Of a stretch of DNA of 64,000 bases, positions 34,254 through 45,835 are shown piece by piece. The stretch spans positions 1-64,000 of the forward strand of contig JAWZYV010011613.1 in the NCBI GenBank assembly GCA_038373885.1, read 5' to 3'. The notes below the pieces were generated by a model that was given only the letters and a program-made list of their open reading frames with translations, searched no databases and was not told the origin of the DNA. Origin of the DNA: Cheiracanthium punctorium. Lineage: Eukaryota > Arthropoda > Arachnida > Araneae > Cheiracanthiidae. The translations under genes were made by a program, and so were the position numbers. Every line of letters starts with the position of its first letter. The stretch's first letter is position 1.

Positions 34254-36027
34254 ATGGCACAGCCAACACCGACCAATACCACCTCTACAGTGGACCTCGG
34301 TCCATTGATGCTGTATGCAAGCACCTTCAACCAGAGATATAATGCTACAAACTGTGACAACTACCAATTAATTATGGATTATCTGAACTTCCTGGACGAG
34401 AAGAGGATCCCATACTTGCGGAGGTAAGTGATCTGCATGATTCAGTTACCAGCCTCATTCAATCCCCTTTACTTGAAAACATAACAGAAACGCAAGGTTT
34501 CCGATATTATTATACTACCTGTAAGAAAACAGTCGACAAAAATCTTAAGCAAGACTGGAATTAGCTTAAACATTAAAAGTTTTCGTACCGCTAACAAGCG
34601 TAAAACTACTAACAACAATGACATCCCGTCTGCTAAATGCGCCATAATAGAAATTAGTCATACAGCTGAAACTCATGACAATCATGATTTATCTGAAAAC
34701 TTACACACCAGTGATATGGACGACGTCCAATCTAATATTGAAGTCGAGAGTCATGCTCAAGAAAGTAGCGTAACTCAGAACAGTCTCACTAAAAAGAATG
34801 CGAACATCGTAGTCTATTGTGAAATTAAAACAAACATTATTGAACAATTGGGTAAAATAAATGACCTCCTAAAAACCGACTTTGACGCTAAAATAGCCGG
34901 AGAGTACGTTAAAATAACCCTTAAGGACCCTAACAAATTTCGCTCTCTCCAAACATACCTCAGTGAAAATAATATCGGATTCCAGTCAATGGACCCTAGA
35001 GAGCTTAGACCACGCAAAATCATCATAAAAGGCATAAAATCAAATACACCTTCCCAGGATATCGACGACTATCTGCGGGAACACAAATTTGAACCCCTAA
35101 GCATAACATACTTAACAAACAGGAAAACCAAAAAACCCCTTGACATATTTCTCATCTCACTTAAACCCACGCCAAACCACGCGGATATCTATAATCTTAG
35201 AAAATACTACTGGTTTGATATTACTGTTGAAGACTACCGAAAGCCAAAAATACGTCAGTGTTATAACTGCCAAGCCTACGGACACTCGTCCATGACATGT
35301 TCCCTAACCCCCAAGTGTCTAAAATGTGAGGAGCCCCATTTGGTCGGTAGCTGTCCTACCCGAGGGCAGGAGTACTTTAAATGTGCTAACTGTACTGGCA
35401 CCCACCCCGCAAATTATCGGGGATGTCCAAAAAATCCTGCAAACAGAAATAAACACCCAGGCGCTGTTAGCGAAATCAAAACCAAACAAAACGTCCAAAC
35501 AAACATACTAAATAACCAACAAACATTTATGCCTGCCCCCACCCCTAAAGTGTCAGCGTGGGAGAAACCACCATTAACCAAACCCCAGGAAGATCACTGC
35601 TACGCTCTACAAAACCTGGCAAGTACTTCCAGCAATAATAACGTAGAACCTCCACCTACTACTCAAATCATATCCGCCGATGAATTCAGCGAAATGTCGG
35701 AGGACGAAGAACCTTCTACAAAACCCGTACACAAACCTAAAACCTAAAAAGCGACCTTGGAAACACCAAAGAGAAGCTAAAAAACAGCTTCCAGAAAAAC
35801 CACAACCGAACACAACGAAAGCTCCTGAAACGCACACATACTTTACAAACTTTATGGATATCACGAAATCTATCAAAGAGATATCTAAGATCATAGACAT
35901 AACTAAAATCGTTAACTACTTTAAAGAGCTTTCTTCTAAAATTACCAAATATACTGAGCCCATTGAACAACTTTGTATTATTATGGAGCTCACTCAAAAG
36001 TACTTTCTCCAATCTATCAATGGTTAG
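34254..36027 (+). pseudogene. LINE ORF1, gag-like protein with three CCHC knuckles (frameshifted)
   Basis: The clear body runs in one frame from about 34485 (first Met 34716) to 35747. Counting from that Met, a PRE_C2HC-like region lies near residues 90-170, then zinc knuckles at C182-C185-H190-C195, C201-C204-H208-C213 and C223-C226-H230-C237, as in Jockey-type ORF1 proteins that bind the element RNA. After a frameshift near 35745, a lysine- and isoleucine-rich C-terminal part continues in another frame to a stop at 36025-36027, overlapping the ORF2 start by 8 bp. A 57-codon frame from 34254 joined through two compensating shifts may be the true N-terminus; this part is inferred. Confidence 0.85.
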
Positions 36028-38717
36028 CACAACCAAAAACTTCTTGCGCGTTTTATACTGGAACGCAAATAGTCTTCACCAAAAAATTAGTGAGTTAAGA
36101 AACTTCTTACCGTACGGTGAGTACGATGTTATTTTATTGCAAGAAACCAAACTAAAAAAACACATAAGGTATAACATCCCTAATTACATACTGTACAGAA
36201 ACGACCGCCAATGTAATCGTACAAATGGTGGCACTGCCATCTACGTAAAAAATGACATACCACACTATCCTGTAACTGACTTAACTCACGAAATACTTGA
36301 AGCAAACTCCATAATTATTACTGGTGACCCTCAAAAACATATAATGCTGACATCTGCATACGTCAGGCACGGACATCCTTTCCCGACTAAAGACATTCAC
36401 AACATATTCAATTACTGCGAAGCAAATGTTATAGCTGGTGACTTTAACGCTCAACATTTCGCATGGGACTCCAAATAGAACTGCCCCTTCGGCACATCCC
36501 TACTAAAATTCATGATCAATAACAACATACGTATGGCTGTTCCACCCCTTCCTACTCATTACGCCACTAACGGATCATCGTCCATAATAGACCTTGCTAT
36601 ATACTAAAACATGAATCAAACAATCCAAAGCTCTGTGCTACAGCGGTTTGACTCCGATCATCTCCCAGTGCAATTTGACATTAACTTAAACATTGTTCGG
36701 CATCCTCAGAATGTTCACTTAAAAACAAACTGGATAGATTACACGAACCGACTGCTAAGCGCACCTATTTTCCTTCCTGATATCCACAATACTGAAGACA
36801 TTGAACGCGAGACTACTCGCATCACGGATATAATAACGTTCGCTTACTACAATTCATCTGAACCGGTCAAAAACAACGGAACTATCAAACTCCCTCCTCA
36901 CATTAAAGAAAAAATTAGGCAGCGTAATACTGCCAGGAAATTATACCAACGCACTCGTAGTCCCATAGACAGGCAAAACTATCACAAAATAAGAGCTGAA
37001 ACTAGAGTACTACTACGAGCCCATTCAAATGAAAAGTGGGAAAATTTTATCACTAGCCTTAACCCCGAAGACAGTTCAGTGTGGAAGGCACTGAAAAAAC
37101 TAAAAAACCAAAAATCGCATATCCCTCCCCTCAAAGAAGGCAGCAGTTACGCCTTAACCGACTACGATAAAGCAAATACACTGGCTAGAACATATGAAAA
37201 GCAATTTAGCCTCCACGAAAACATTGCAGTGGACCCAACTACGGATTGCCATATAAAGGAGACTGTCGATAATTTCCTTCGCACTCCTTGTACAACTGAA
37301 ATCTCCCCCACAAAACCGACGGAGCTGGTTATGATAATTAAAAAACTGTTAATTAAAAAATGTCCTGGAAGCGACAAAATTAGTAACGTCATGCTAAGAA
37401 ATATGCCTGCACGTACCCTCATTTTCCTGACCTCGTTGATTAACCACATACTCAAATTAAAATACTTCCCAAAAGCCTGGAAAACATCAATCGTCTGTCC
37501 TATACCCAAGCCAAATCAAAGCAGCACCTCACCTAGCTCGTACAGACCGATTAGTTTATTAAGCGCCTTAAGTAAATTAGCGGAGAGAGTCATACTCCAT
37601 CGCATTCAAGAACACCTCACTCGAAACAACATTATTATTCCCGAACAATTTGGATTTGGAGAACAACACAGTACGACTCACCAACTCCTTAGAGTCACAG
37701 AACATATCGCTGAAGCAATGAAAGAAAAAGAGGAAGTTGGTATTCTCCTCCTAGACATATCAAAAGCGTTTGACAAAGTATACCATACAGACCTCATGTA
37801 CAAGCTCATACAAATCGGCATGCCAGACTCTCTAATTCACTTAATTCATAATTACCTTTCTGACCGTACATTTATGGTTCGTGTAAACAATACTCATTCT
37901 AACCGCACTCCTATAAATAGTGGTGTTCCCCAAGGATCAATCCTGGGACCTACACTGTTTAACTTGTACGTCAACGATATCCCTAGAAATCCGTACACCA
38001 CACTTGATGTGTTCGCCGACGATACGGCGATTATTTGCAGAGCTCACCACCCCACAGTACTCTAAAGATGCATCCAAGCACATATTGACGCTCTCGAAAC
38101 CTGGCTCGATACCTGGAAAATTAAACTCCGACAAATGCCAAGCAATTCACTTCTCAAGAAAACATAACCCTCCCCGCATATACATAAAAAACAATGTCGT
38201 CCCATGGAGTAACACTGCCACTTATCTGGGAATTACATTGGACAGGTCACTCACATGGAAACCACACGTTACTAAAATTAGAAACCGCATGGCGGCTGCC
38301 GCCAAAAAGATTGCTCCTATACTTTATTCTAAAAAACTCAGCAAGCAAAACAAAACGCTCATTTACAAAACAATGATCAGGCCTATCGCTACTTACGCAG
38401 CCCCCGTATGGGCTTTTGCAGCTAAATCGCACATGAAATCCCTGCAAGCTAAACAAAGTGCAATACTTAGAAAAATCCGTAAAGGAAACCACTTCCTAAG
38501 AAACACTACGATTCAAAATGACCTGGCCATTGAGCCGATTAAGCACACAATCCACAGACTTGCCGTCAACTTTTACGATAATATATCCAGTATCAATAAC
38601 GACATTCTTGCCGAATTTCCGGATTACGACTTTCGTGATCCATCTAACAGCAAAAGACCGAAGGCGGTTCTCGCCAAATGCTCTCCATATCTTGACATAT
38701 TTGATCCTCCACAATAA
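36020..38717 (+). pseudogene. LINE ORF2, endonuclease and reverse transcriptase (broken)
   Basis: The likely start is the ATG at 36020, inside the end of ORF1. Endonuclease motifs follow in order: LRVLYWNANSLHQKISEL, VILLQETKLK, GGTAIYVKND, VIAGDFNAQH and DSDHLPVQF. Reverse transcriptase motifs are YRPISLLSALSKLAERVI, LLLDISKAFDKV, NSGVPQGSILGPTLFNLYVN and the catalytic FADDTAI. A C-terminal segment (KCQAIHFSRK, then TYLGITLDRSLTWKPHV) follows. Stops occur at about 36476, 36605 and 38063, and a one-base deletion near 38128 moves the end into another frame. About 898 codons fits the family length. It nicks target DNA and copies the LINE RNA in active relatives. Confidence 0.93.
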
Positions 38718-38958
38718 CGTACTTCATACTGCGGCTTTTAAAATTAAATTAAATAAAAAAAATAAAAAACCCTTTCCCTACTAACATCCTTTTGGCCGGG
38801 CTGTTCATGCAGATCACTTCTTACTGTACTTGACTGATATTCATCTCAACCCGTCCTGTTTGGGGACTCATTACAAGACTGAAAATACCCGACTGAAAAG
38901 ATCTTACATACTGGAGTTAAAGGCCTAGTGCCCAGGGCACTCCTACAAGAACCTATCA

Positions 38959-38978
38959 TCAGTCAGTCAGTCAGTCAG
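38959..38978 (+). repeat. (TCAG)5 tail at the LINE 3' end
   Basis: Five perfect TCAG units lie immediately before the second target duplication. A short tandem repeat instead of poly(A) at the 3' end is known in several LINE clades and is probably made during target-primed reverse transcription. Confidence 0.85.
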
Positions 38979-38989
38979 GAGGTTCAACC

Positions 38990-39960
38990 AATGGAGAAGC
39001 CCATGTTCCCTGTTTTTGAAGCCAAAAACCATGCCCTTTCATCCCCCCCAAAGCATTAGATATCGTCATTGGAAAACATGTAAATTTATATAGTTCAAAT
39101 TATACAATAAAAAAAAGTTAATACGTGTAAACAACCTTCCATAAACGTAAAATGGATAAACAAATTGGTTAGTAACTCTTAAATTATTTTTATTAACAAT
39201 TTCCGGAACTCGTTTTTCAATGCATCTCTATGCGTTCTTTTATCATTTTGGGAGATAAGGGGGCGTGCCACAGGCTTCACTTTCCTAGCATTGCGTAGCG
39301 CAACATTGGCACCTCCATTAGTTAAACTTTCTTGATCTTGACATATTTATAGTAGCGTTACGCTGATGCGATTAAATTCTAAACATTATTTTAAATTAAA
39401 ATTCGTTAAAGATGAAATCACCTAATTTATGTAATTTTTTCGTTTTTATTTTAAAAGAGGGCGAAATGAATGTTTTATGATTTGCCAAAATATAAAAAAA
39501 TTATGACGGATAGAAATTAAAGATCCCACAGTTTTAAAATTATTTAACCAATTTTTTTGTCAAATTTGATCGCGAGTTAAAAAATTCTTAAAAATCTGCA
39601 AATTATGCTACATATTTAGAAAAAACTGTTTTCAAAAGAAAATTTTCTCCTCTATCCGATGATGCAAATACCGTTTCGCTGCAAGCGTAATGGCCGTCAT
39701 TGGAAGCTCGCGAATTACGAATCATACGTACGCTCACCTTACGAATTAGGCGAGAAAAATGCGAAAATTCCCCAAAAATATAAAATAACAAGATTTCTAA
39801 TTTGAATTTTGTAAAAATCGCATCGAGGTGCACAACTTCATGTTTAAAACTTCCTGTGTACCAAATTTGGTAATTCTACGTGTATCCGTTTGTCCGTAAC
39901 GCCGTCATCAGATAATCAGACATCTTTTATAACAAGTAGAGATTTCCGAAACTTCGTCAA
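38990..39960. other. No gene seen
   Basis: The sequence is AT-rich. The minus-strand frame at 39603-39833 has no recognisable domain. No repeat structure was found. Confidence 0.5.
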
Positions 39961-40390
39961 TCCAATACGTATGGTTGATGGGAGTTTCATTTGCTTTTGA
40001 AATTATATAAAGCTTTGAATTTTGTTAGAAATTATGCAGAACTCAGGACATGCTGCTCAAATAAAATTTTAATCTAACTGAACGGCCCCAATGTACGGAA
40101 TAGTGAATTCATAAAAGTTTCAATTGGGGACGGGTAATTAGACTAAAGCCTACTTATCTCCCCCCCTCGTTTTAGTATATGAGATATGGGTTTCATATTT
40201 AATCGGAAACCCGGTTTTCACCTGCTCAATCCCACCATGAAAAAGGAGACAAGAGAAGACTTATGACCAGGGTTGTTTCTCAACATGGATCTTTGAATGA
40301 TCCGCTGAGTTCCAGCGTTGTATTTGTGCAATCGCTCCAGTAGATCCTTCATTTGCGTTCGCATATCTTGGCTTATGGTGAAAGAATCAT
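39961..40390 (+). repeat. Dispersed repeat shared with 12595-13800
   Basis: The segment matches the minus strand of 13520-13800 and, at its right end (CAATCGCTCCAGTAGATC, then GCGTTCGCATA and TTGGCTTATGG), the minus strand of 12595-12670. The family is unknown. No terminal repeats or coding sequence were defined. Confidence 0.7.
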
Positions 40391-40903
40391 TTTTAATAAC
40401 TGATGAAACATTTTATTAATAAATATTAATTTATTTAAGATAAAAATATGAAATATCCATTACATATGTATTCATCCATTTTGATGAAATGTAGCCAACA
40501 TTGTAAGTAAACAAAAAAATCACAATTATTAAGTACTCAATTAGACTATAAAATATCAAAGTAAGCATATTTGTATCAACTATTTCAAAAATGTTATAAT
40601 TATACCCAGACATTCTATGTAAGTTTGAAATTTTTTCCATGAAAAAATAGTGACAGCATACTTGAATAATTTCTTTATAATTCTGGATTATGCGTAAATG
40701 TAAATTAGGCATTAAAACTCACTTGCAATTCAAAGTTCATTTTTCAGCTTTCTAAATATTTACAAACCACAACAATATCAGAACTGAAACCTAATATCTA
40801 TGTTGACATCAGTGATCAGTAGGGGGTAGGCTAATTATCTAATAATTCTATAATTTTTTTCAATAACTTTGTAATAGAGTTTAACTGCATTTCATACACT
40901 AAC
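40391..40903. other. AT-rich spacer, no gene
   Basis: Nothing beyond AT-rich sequence is visible. The 93-codon minus-strand frame is hydrophobic and lysine-poor without a known motif and is taken as chance. Confidence 0.45.
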
Positions 40904-40915
40904 TGTAAGTACTTT

Positions 40916-41140
40916 TGCCTCACCACAGCACAGTGGAAATGGTAGACGGCCGAAGTGTGAAGGTCCCGCGTACGGGTCCCATCGCGCGGCTGTCAATCTA
41001 ACGATCTGGAGCTTTGGTAGGTTTTCTCCAGATGTAACCGGAATACGCATTCGAACACCTTAGAAAGTCCTCCTTCCAAGGCACACCCCCATCCTTGGGA
41101 GATCGCCCTAGTATAGCGTTGCCTCAACAAACAAATCACA
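40916..41140 (+). mobile_element. SINE-like retroposon, 225 bp
   Basis: A 12-bp duplication TGTAAGTACTTT lies at 40904-40915 and 41141-41152. The body starts TGCCTCACCACAGCACAGTG and ends CAACAAACAAATCACA. GGAAATGGTAGACGG near the start may be a worn A-box. No protein is encoded. A related fragment lies at 11136-11305. Duplication length and size favour a SINE mobilised by a LINE. Confidence 0.75.
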
Positions 41141-41254
41141 TGTAAGTACTTTGTTTTGGTAAAAAAAACTATGAATTAGAAATGATTTGAAGACAATTAG
41201 AAAAAATATTTTAATTCATTAATGACAATTTTCAATTTTTAAAGGTGTTCAGAT

Positions 41255-42202
41255 CATAGGCGTAGAGTTATATGGGCCCGTGGGGCTCGAGCCCCCCCAA
41301 TAAAGTGTGAATAGGGGCTGAGCCCACCCAATAATTTACCACTAAATACAGAAGATTAATATATACTAACATAAAAAAAAGTATTTCACGCCATTTACAA
41401 ACGTTTAAAAAAACCTTTACTTGGACTTTTAAAAATTTTCTTCTTTTGATTTAAACCATGATTTAGTATTCATTGTGACGCAACGTAACACACAATGTAA
41501 CTATAAGCTGCCCTCACCAGGCTCTGGTTAATTAAAATCAGATTATGCAATGTAAAGTATGAAATAAAGAAAAGTTCAGATGTGTCTAAAATGCACTATC
41601 TCATCGAAAATGTTTTTTTTTTTTTTTCTCCTTTGGATTTTTTACACTGCTTCTATTTTTAACTTATAACATGGTAGGAAGATACTAACATGGATACTTA
41701 CCTTACATAGGTGTAGAATTTTATAGACCCCTAGAGCTCGAGCGCCTCCAATAATTTACACTTATATATAGTAAGTCATAGCTGCCAACTACTACGGAAT
41801 ATAATTAACCATTTTTTGTAAACAGTATATTTTTTAATTATTTTTTTTAAATAGCAACCAGCTCGCAGCACAAAAATTTTGCTATATTTTAAGCCGAAAA
41901 ATCATGTAGAAAAAGTGGTTATATATATTCCATGGTAGTTGGCAGCTATTACTAAGTTATATGTACGTGAATCAGTGGCGTAGCCAGAAATTTTTCATGG
42001 GGGAGTTACGACTTCTGCAACTCACATATATGTATACGAGTGTATGAAAAGGGAGTGAAGAATATACATTTTGTATGGGAAAAAATTTCTCATGGGGGGG
42101 GGGGGTTGACCCCCCTAACACCCCTTGGCTACTCTACTGGCGTGAATATATGTGGTTGTGGGGCCCGGCCCCCCCAATAATTTTGAAAACTTTACGCTTA
42201 TG
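41255..42202. mobile_element. hAT-like MITE (CATAGGCGTAGAG termini) with nested elements
   Basis: The left end CATAGGCGTAGAGTT pairs with the right end AACTTTACGCTTATG (imperfect in the middle), and a perfect 8-bp duplication GTTCAGAT flanks them (41247-41254 and 42203-42210). A second left-end-like sequence CATAGGTGTAGAATTTTATA lies near 41706, so the element may be a compound of two relatives. A CAGTGGCGTAG-type MITE (41974-42139) sits inside. Confidence 0.82.
41974..42139. mobile_element. hAT-like MITE nested in 41255-42202
   Basis: It starts CAGTGGCGTAGCCAGAAA and ends TTGGCTACTCTACTG. Flanking ACGTGAAT and GCGTGAAT agree at 7 of 8. The interior (TTTTTCATGGG, then ATATACATTTTGTATGG) matches the MITE at 1704-1878 closely. 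Confidence 0.85.
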
Positions 42203-42210
42203 GTTCAGAT

Positions 42211-42566
42211 CTAACTCTCCAGCTTTAGTGTGGGTGTGTGTGTGTCTTTAGCCCCCATAGTACCCTTCGTAGGTGCGCCCATGAAGAAGTGGTAGGGGAG
42301 CCAAAATGCTGCAATTTTCACCCCATATGTAAGGCCGAAAATCAATAGTTTTCGAGAAAATTGAATTAAAGGTTTTTCTCGAATAACCCAAAATTTGTCA
42401 TTCAAGTGCGAATTTTAAGAAAGGTACAAATTAAATGCATTTTATTTTTATTTATTTTCATAGCTGAAACTCTAATTAAGCTCACATAATTTTGAAAAGT
42501 AGAAAACTACTGTAAATTTCATTTCACGAGCCATTACATGTATTTTTGTAATTTTTAATTCACGTT
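42211..42566. other. No gene seen
   Basis: A short TG-repeat (42232-42243) and AT-rich sequence lead up to the Helitron. Nothing else is recognised. Confidence 0.5.
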
Positions 42567-43204
42567 TCTCTCGATTCTAAAAAAAAGTAAAGGCCGCTGT
42601 CAAAAGCTTGTCAGCGTATCTCCTCCTAAACCGTGGGGATTTGAGTTTCGACTAAGGTGCCCACAGATTTGAAAAATTCCGAGGAACCTGCTAAGCTGAT
42701 TTAAATTTCGAAAATCGAACTATTTTAGAAGATATTATAAAAAACTGAAAAAATAAACCGAATGGTTGCCAGATTTGGCATAAAATCATTCATTCCTTTG
42801 CAACAAAGCGTTTCCAAGTATCTAGAATCGCGTGAAATTTACAAACATGAGTTAGAATTACGCCCATTTTACGCCAAAATAAAAACTATATGAAATAAGT
42901 AACTCAAAATGTGTTACACAAAGTTGACAATTTTCAAATAGTATGTTCGCTTAGACAACAGGAGTTTAGAATTAGCGATTATTCGTTTTTCCAAAACAGA
43001 ATAACTAATATCTTGAAAATGAAAAATAATTAAAATGCAGATTTTAAAGCCGGTTCTCGTCCAGCTGGATTATTTGCTACCAGTAGAAATATTTGGCGGC
43101 GTTAACTATGCCATTATAGCAGTTACAGTACACTTTGGATATTTGCTAGCGCGACGAGATGGTATTCGTGGTGCTAAGTACGCCAATCTGCAAACGATTA
43201 TGTA

Positions 43205-44708
43205 CACTCATGTCCATAAATTAAGGATAATTCAGAATCACACAGAAATTGATCTCTAAAATAAAAATTTCACCTGTGGAATGATCACACACATCTTGAA
43301 GAAGAATATGCAAATTACAGGAAACCACCAGATGGCGTGGATGGTACGTCACAATGACGAGAGTGTAAGAGAGGGGTATATAAGGAATGGTGGCAAAGAA
43401 GTAAAATTGTTCACAAGCGCTGTGAAAGCCTTTCAGTGCAAAAACCGCATAGTTATGGCACAAAGGAGGCATTTGGATGATGTTTTACATGGCAGAATTA
43501 TCGGACGACTGGAATGTGGACGTACCCAGCTGGAAGTATCCGAGGAACTTGGAATCGCCCAGAGTGTCATCTCCAGGCTTTGGCAACGATTCCAAGATGA
43601 TGGTAATGTGAGTAGACGTTACAGCACAGGTCGCCCCCGAGTTACAACGCCGAATGAGGACCGCTACTTGGCAGTTACTGCCAAAAGAAACAGACGGAGT
43701 ACAGCATCAGACCTGTCTCGTCAGCTCTCTTCAGCTACCGGTACGACAGTTTCAAGGCAGACCGTGTACAGACGCTTAGGGCACATTGGTCTATATGCTC
43801 GTAGGCCTGTCAGATGTGTTCCACTTACCGCAACTCACTGTCGCCTTCGATTAACCTGGAGTAGAGAGCATGCATTGTGGACACCGCAACAGTGGTCTTG
43901 TGTGATGTTTTCCGACGAGTCCAGGTTTAGTTTGGAGTCTGATTCTCGCCGGACATTCATCTGGAGAGCGACAGGTACCCGTTACCACCAAGAGAACACC
44001 ATTGAAAGACACCGTTACGGTGGTGCAGGATGGCTCGTTTGGGGAGGAATTATTCTTGGTTCCAGAACTGACCTGTATTTTCAGAGTGTAACGATGACAG
44101 GCCACATCTATCGGGATGTCATTCTGGAACAACATGTACGTTTGTTTCGGGGCGCCATGGGTGCTGAATTTGTGTTTATGGATGACAACGCCCGTCCTCA
44201 CCTTGCAAACATTGTAGACGAATGCCTTCAATCGGAGGATATCACCCGTATGCATTGGCCAGCATACTCACCGGACTTGAATCCAATAGAGCATGTGTGG
44301 GATATGCTTGGCCGATGAATTGCAGCCCGTCAACCCCCTCCCACCTGTCTACCGGAACTTCGGAGTGCATTGCTTGATGAGTGGTGTAATATTCCCCAAG
44401 ATCAGATTGATCATTTGATACTCAGCATGCCTAGGCGTTGTCAGGCCTGTATTGCATCGTCCGGGAGACATACTCCGTATTAACCATCCTACTAACCATG
44501 TTATACTGTTTTTTGTAAATAGGTTCTTTTTTTAAATTTGGTCAAGGGAGTAAAACTTGCAATTTTTATTAATTATGTCAAACATATAGCATCTTTTTTG
44601 CTCTTACTTTTTGTTTAATAAATAGACTTTACAAATAAGTCAAATTTGTTTTGCTTCTTTCTCTTTCTTTGCCTGAACTTCATTATCCTTAATTTATGGA
44701 CATGAGTG
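43205..44708 (+). mobile_element. Tc1-type transposon, 1.5 kb
   Basis: The terminal inverted repeats start CACTCATGTCCATAAATTAA and stay identical for 27 bp at both ends. TA flanks both sides (43203-43204 and 44709-44710). It encodes one transposase. Perfect terminal repeats and a single nonsense codon make it one of the youngest autonomous-type insertions here. The empty site is preserved in Helitron I copies 1 and 2. Confidence 0.96.
43455..44483 (+). pseudogene. Tc1-family transposase, DD34E, one nonsense codon
   Basis: From the ATG at 43455 (MAQRRHLDDVLHGRIIGRLE), chosen because the HTH starts just after it, the frame runs 342 codons to TAA at 44481-44483. A paired HTH comes first (TQLEVSEELGIAQSVISRLW, then GRPRVTTPNEDRYL). 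The DDE core follows: MFSDESRF (first Asp), FMDDNARPH (second Asp) and SPDLNPIEHVWD (Glu, 34 residues later). The only visible lesion is a TGA at 44316-44318 where relatives have a sense codon, probably from CGA; the last 55 codons are otherwise open. The enzyme would cut at the terminal repeats and insert at TA. As it stands the product is truncated just after the catalytic Glu. Confidence 0.94.
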
Positions 44709-44937
44709 TAAATGAAAATATGGATAACGGTTTTCCAGTAACCTTACATGAACAGTAATTATAGGTGTGAGCATGTGTAAATCGCCAAATAATGAAAAGT
44801 CGCCATTGGTGGCAAGCTATCCTATCTGTTCCGTAGCTTTTATTAACTTTACATGTACGCAACTCGCCAAATAATGAAAAATCGCAATGGGTGGCAAATT
44901 GGAAGGGTGTCCAATAGGTTTTACATTATTAAAAATA

Positions 44938-45159
44938 CAGCTGAAACAGATGTTCAGATTTTATTATGCTTTAGCTCCTAATTAATATAACTTTTGAATG
45001 GCAACATTGAAAATCATTGTGTTTCTGAAGAGTGTAAATAATTTTTCCAGTGATTATAAGCGGAGTCCGCACTCCAGGTGTAGTATAGCTCAGGACCTGT
45101 AAAACACTGATTCCCATAACAAAATATCTTCCGTGTTATGAGGGGTAGGGGGTCTACTG
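44938..45159. mobile_element. Pogo-type MITE inside Helitron I copy 3
   Basis: It runs from CAGCTGA to GGGGTCTACTG with TA on both sides. The core is homologous to the MITE at 57715-58026, but the left third is missing. It lies at the same place in all three Helitron I copies. Confidence 0.72.
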
Positions 45160-45355
45160 TAGTGTGAAGTTTAAATTTTTATGTACCAATGAACATGCAA
45201 GAACCAAGCAATGCGTAGCTCAGTAACATTCTATCTGATCCAATCTTCGGTTTTTGTGTGTTGAAATTATGTCTTTTTTACGAATAAGCCTGATTAGGGG
45301 CCGAATGCCTCATACGAAAAGCGAGCGTAGCGAGTCTGGGGGCCTTGGCCCCTAG

Positions 45356-45600
45356 TTCTTCCAAAAGATCGTATTTATTGAAATAAAAACATAGCAGTAA
45401 GCGTAAGAATTACAAATAATTTTTTTTCCTTTAATCAGCTGTCAAAAAGTTTTTAACGTCCATCCTGTTGTAAGTCGTAAAGAAGGGTGAGTTTTACTTA
45501 AAAACGCGGATACGTGCTCCCCCCGTTCATTCTTTAGGATATTTGGCCAACTAATCAAGTTTACATCATTTATTTATTTATTTATTTTTCATAGCTGACT
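45356..45600. other. No gene; TTTA tandem stretch
   Basis: A short (TTTA)n run lies near 45571-45588. Nothing else is recognised. Confidence 0.45.
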
Positions 45601-45835
45601 TCTTTAACAATAAACATTTAATCGAATTTTCTACAAAATAATGTTATCAGTAAAGTTTGAATGAAGAGTTTAAGAAATGGATATATTTTTGAGTAAAAAT
45701 GAGAATAAATAATTGATTTTTTAATAATAAATAGATGATTTTTTTTAAACATGCATCACTACTTGCTCTTCGGTTTTTCTCCCGCCCTCCCTGCAAACGC
45801 TCTGCGCCCCACAAGTTGAGAAACGCTTGTCTAGT
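45601..45835. mobile_element. Truncated hAT-like MITE (relative of 15789 and 16121)
   Basis: The segment shares AATGTTATCAGTAAAGTTTG, then TTTGAGTAAAAATGAG, then ACATGC with ACTTGCTCT and TTTTTCTC with the copies at 15.8-16.6 kb. It ends in AGTTGAGAAACGCTTG, a worn hAT terminus. The left terminus is missing. Confidence 0.65.

Larger units (their letters stand above)
33830..38979 (+). mobile_element. Jockey-like LINE with tRNA-like 5' end, nearly full length
   Basis: A 10-bp duplication AGGTTCAACC flanks the element (33820-33829 and 38980-38989). In order it contains a tRNA-like sequence at its first base, a 5' leader, a gag-like ORF1 with three zinc knuckles, an overlapping ORF2 with apurinic-type endonuclease and reverse transcriptase, a short A-rich stretch after ORF2, and a terminal (TCAG)5. 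This layout fits the Jockey/CR1 group of non-LTR retrotransposons. Stops and frameshifts in both ORFs show it is dead. The single-base uncertainty at the 3' end comes from the G before the TSD. Confidence 0.9.
42567..45355 (+). mobile_element. Non-autonomous Helitron, family I copy 3 (split by Tc1)
   Basis: It aligns with copy 1 from TCTCTCGATTCTAAAA through the terminal GGGGGCCTTGGCCCC hairpin and CTAG, followed by T. The Tc1-type element at 43205-44708 divides it at ATTATGTA/TAAATGAAAATATGG, where copies 1 and 2 are uninterrupted. It retains the embedded pogo MITE with TA on both sides (44938-45159). Confidence 0.87.

Noticed and set aside
34485..36027. Retroviral or LTR-element gag because of the zinc knuckles
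   Set aside because: It is followed by an apurinic-type endonuclease and a FADD reverse transcriptase in an overlapping ORF, with a tandem-repeat tail and no LTRs, so it is a non-LTR element.
40431..40712. 93-codon hydrophobic minus-strand frame as a membrane protein
   Set aside because: The AT-rich DNA gives Ile/Tyr/Phe-rich peptides by chance, and no conserved motif or neighbouring signal supports it.
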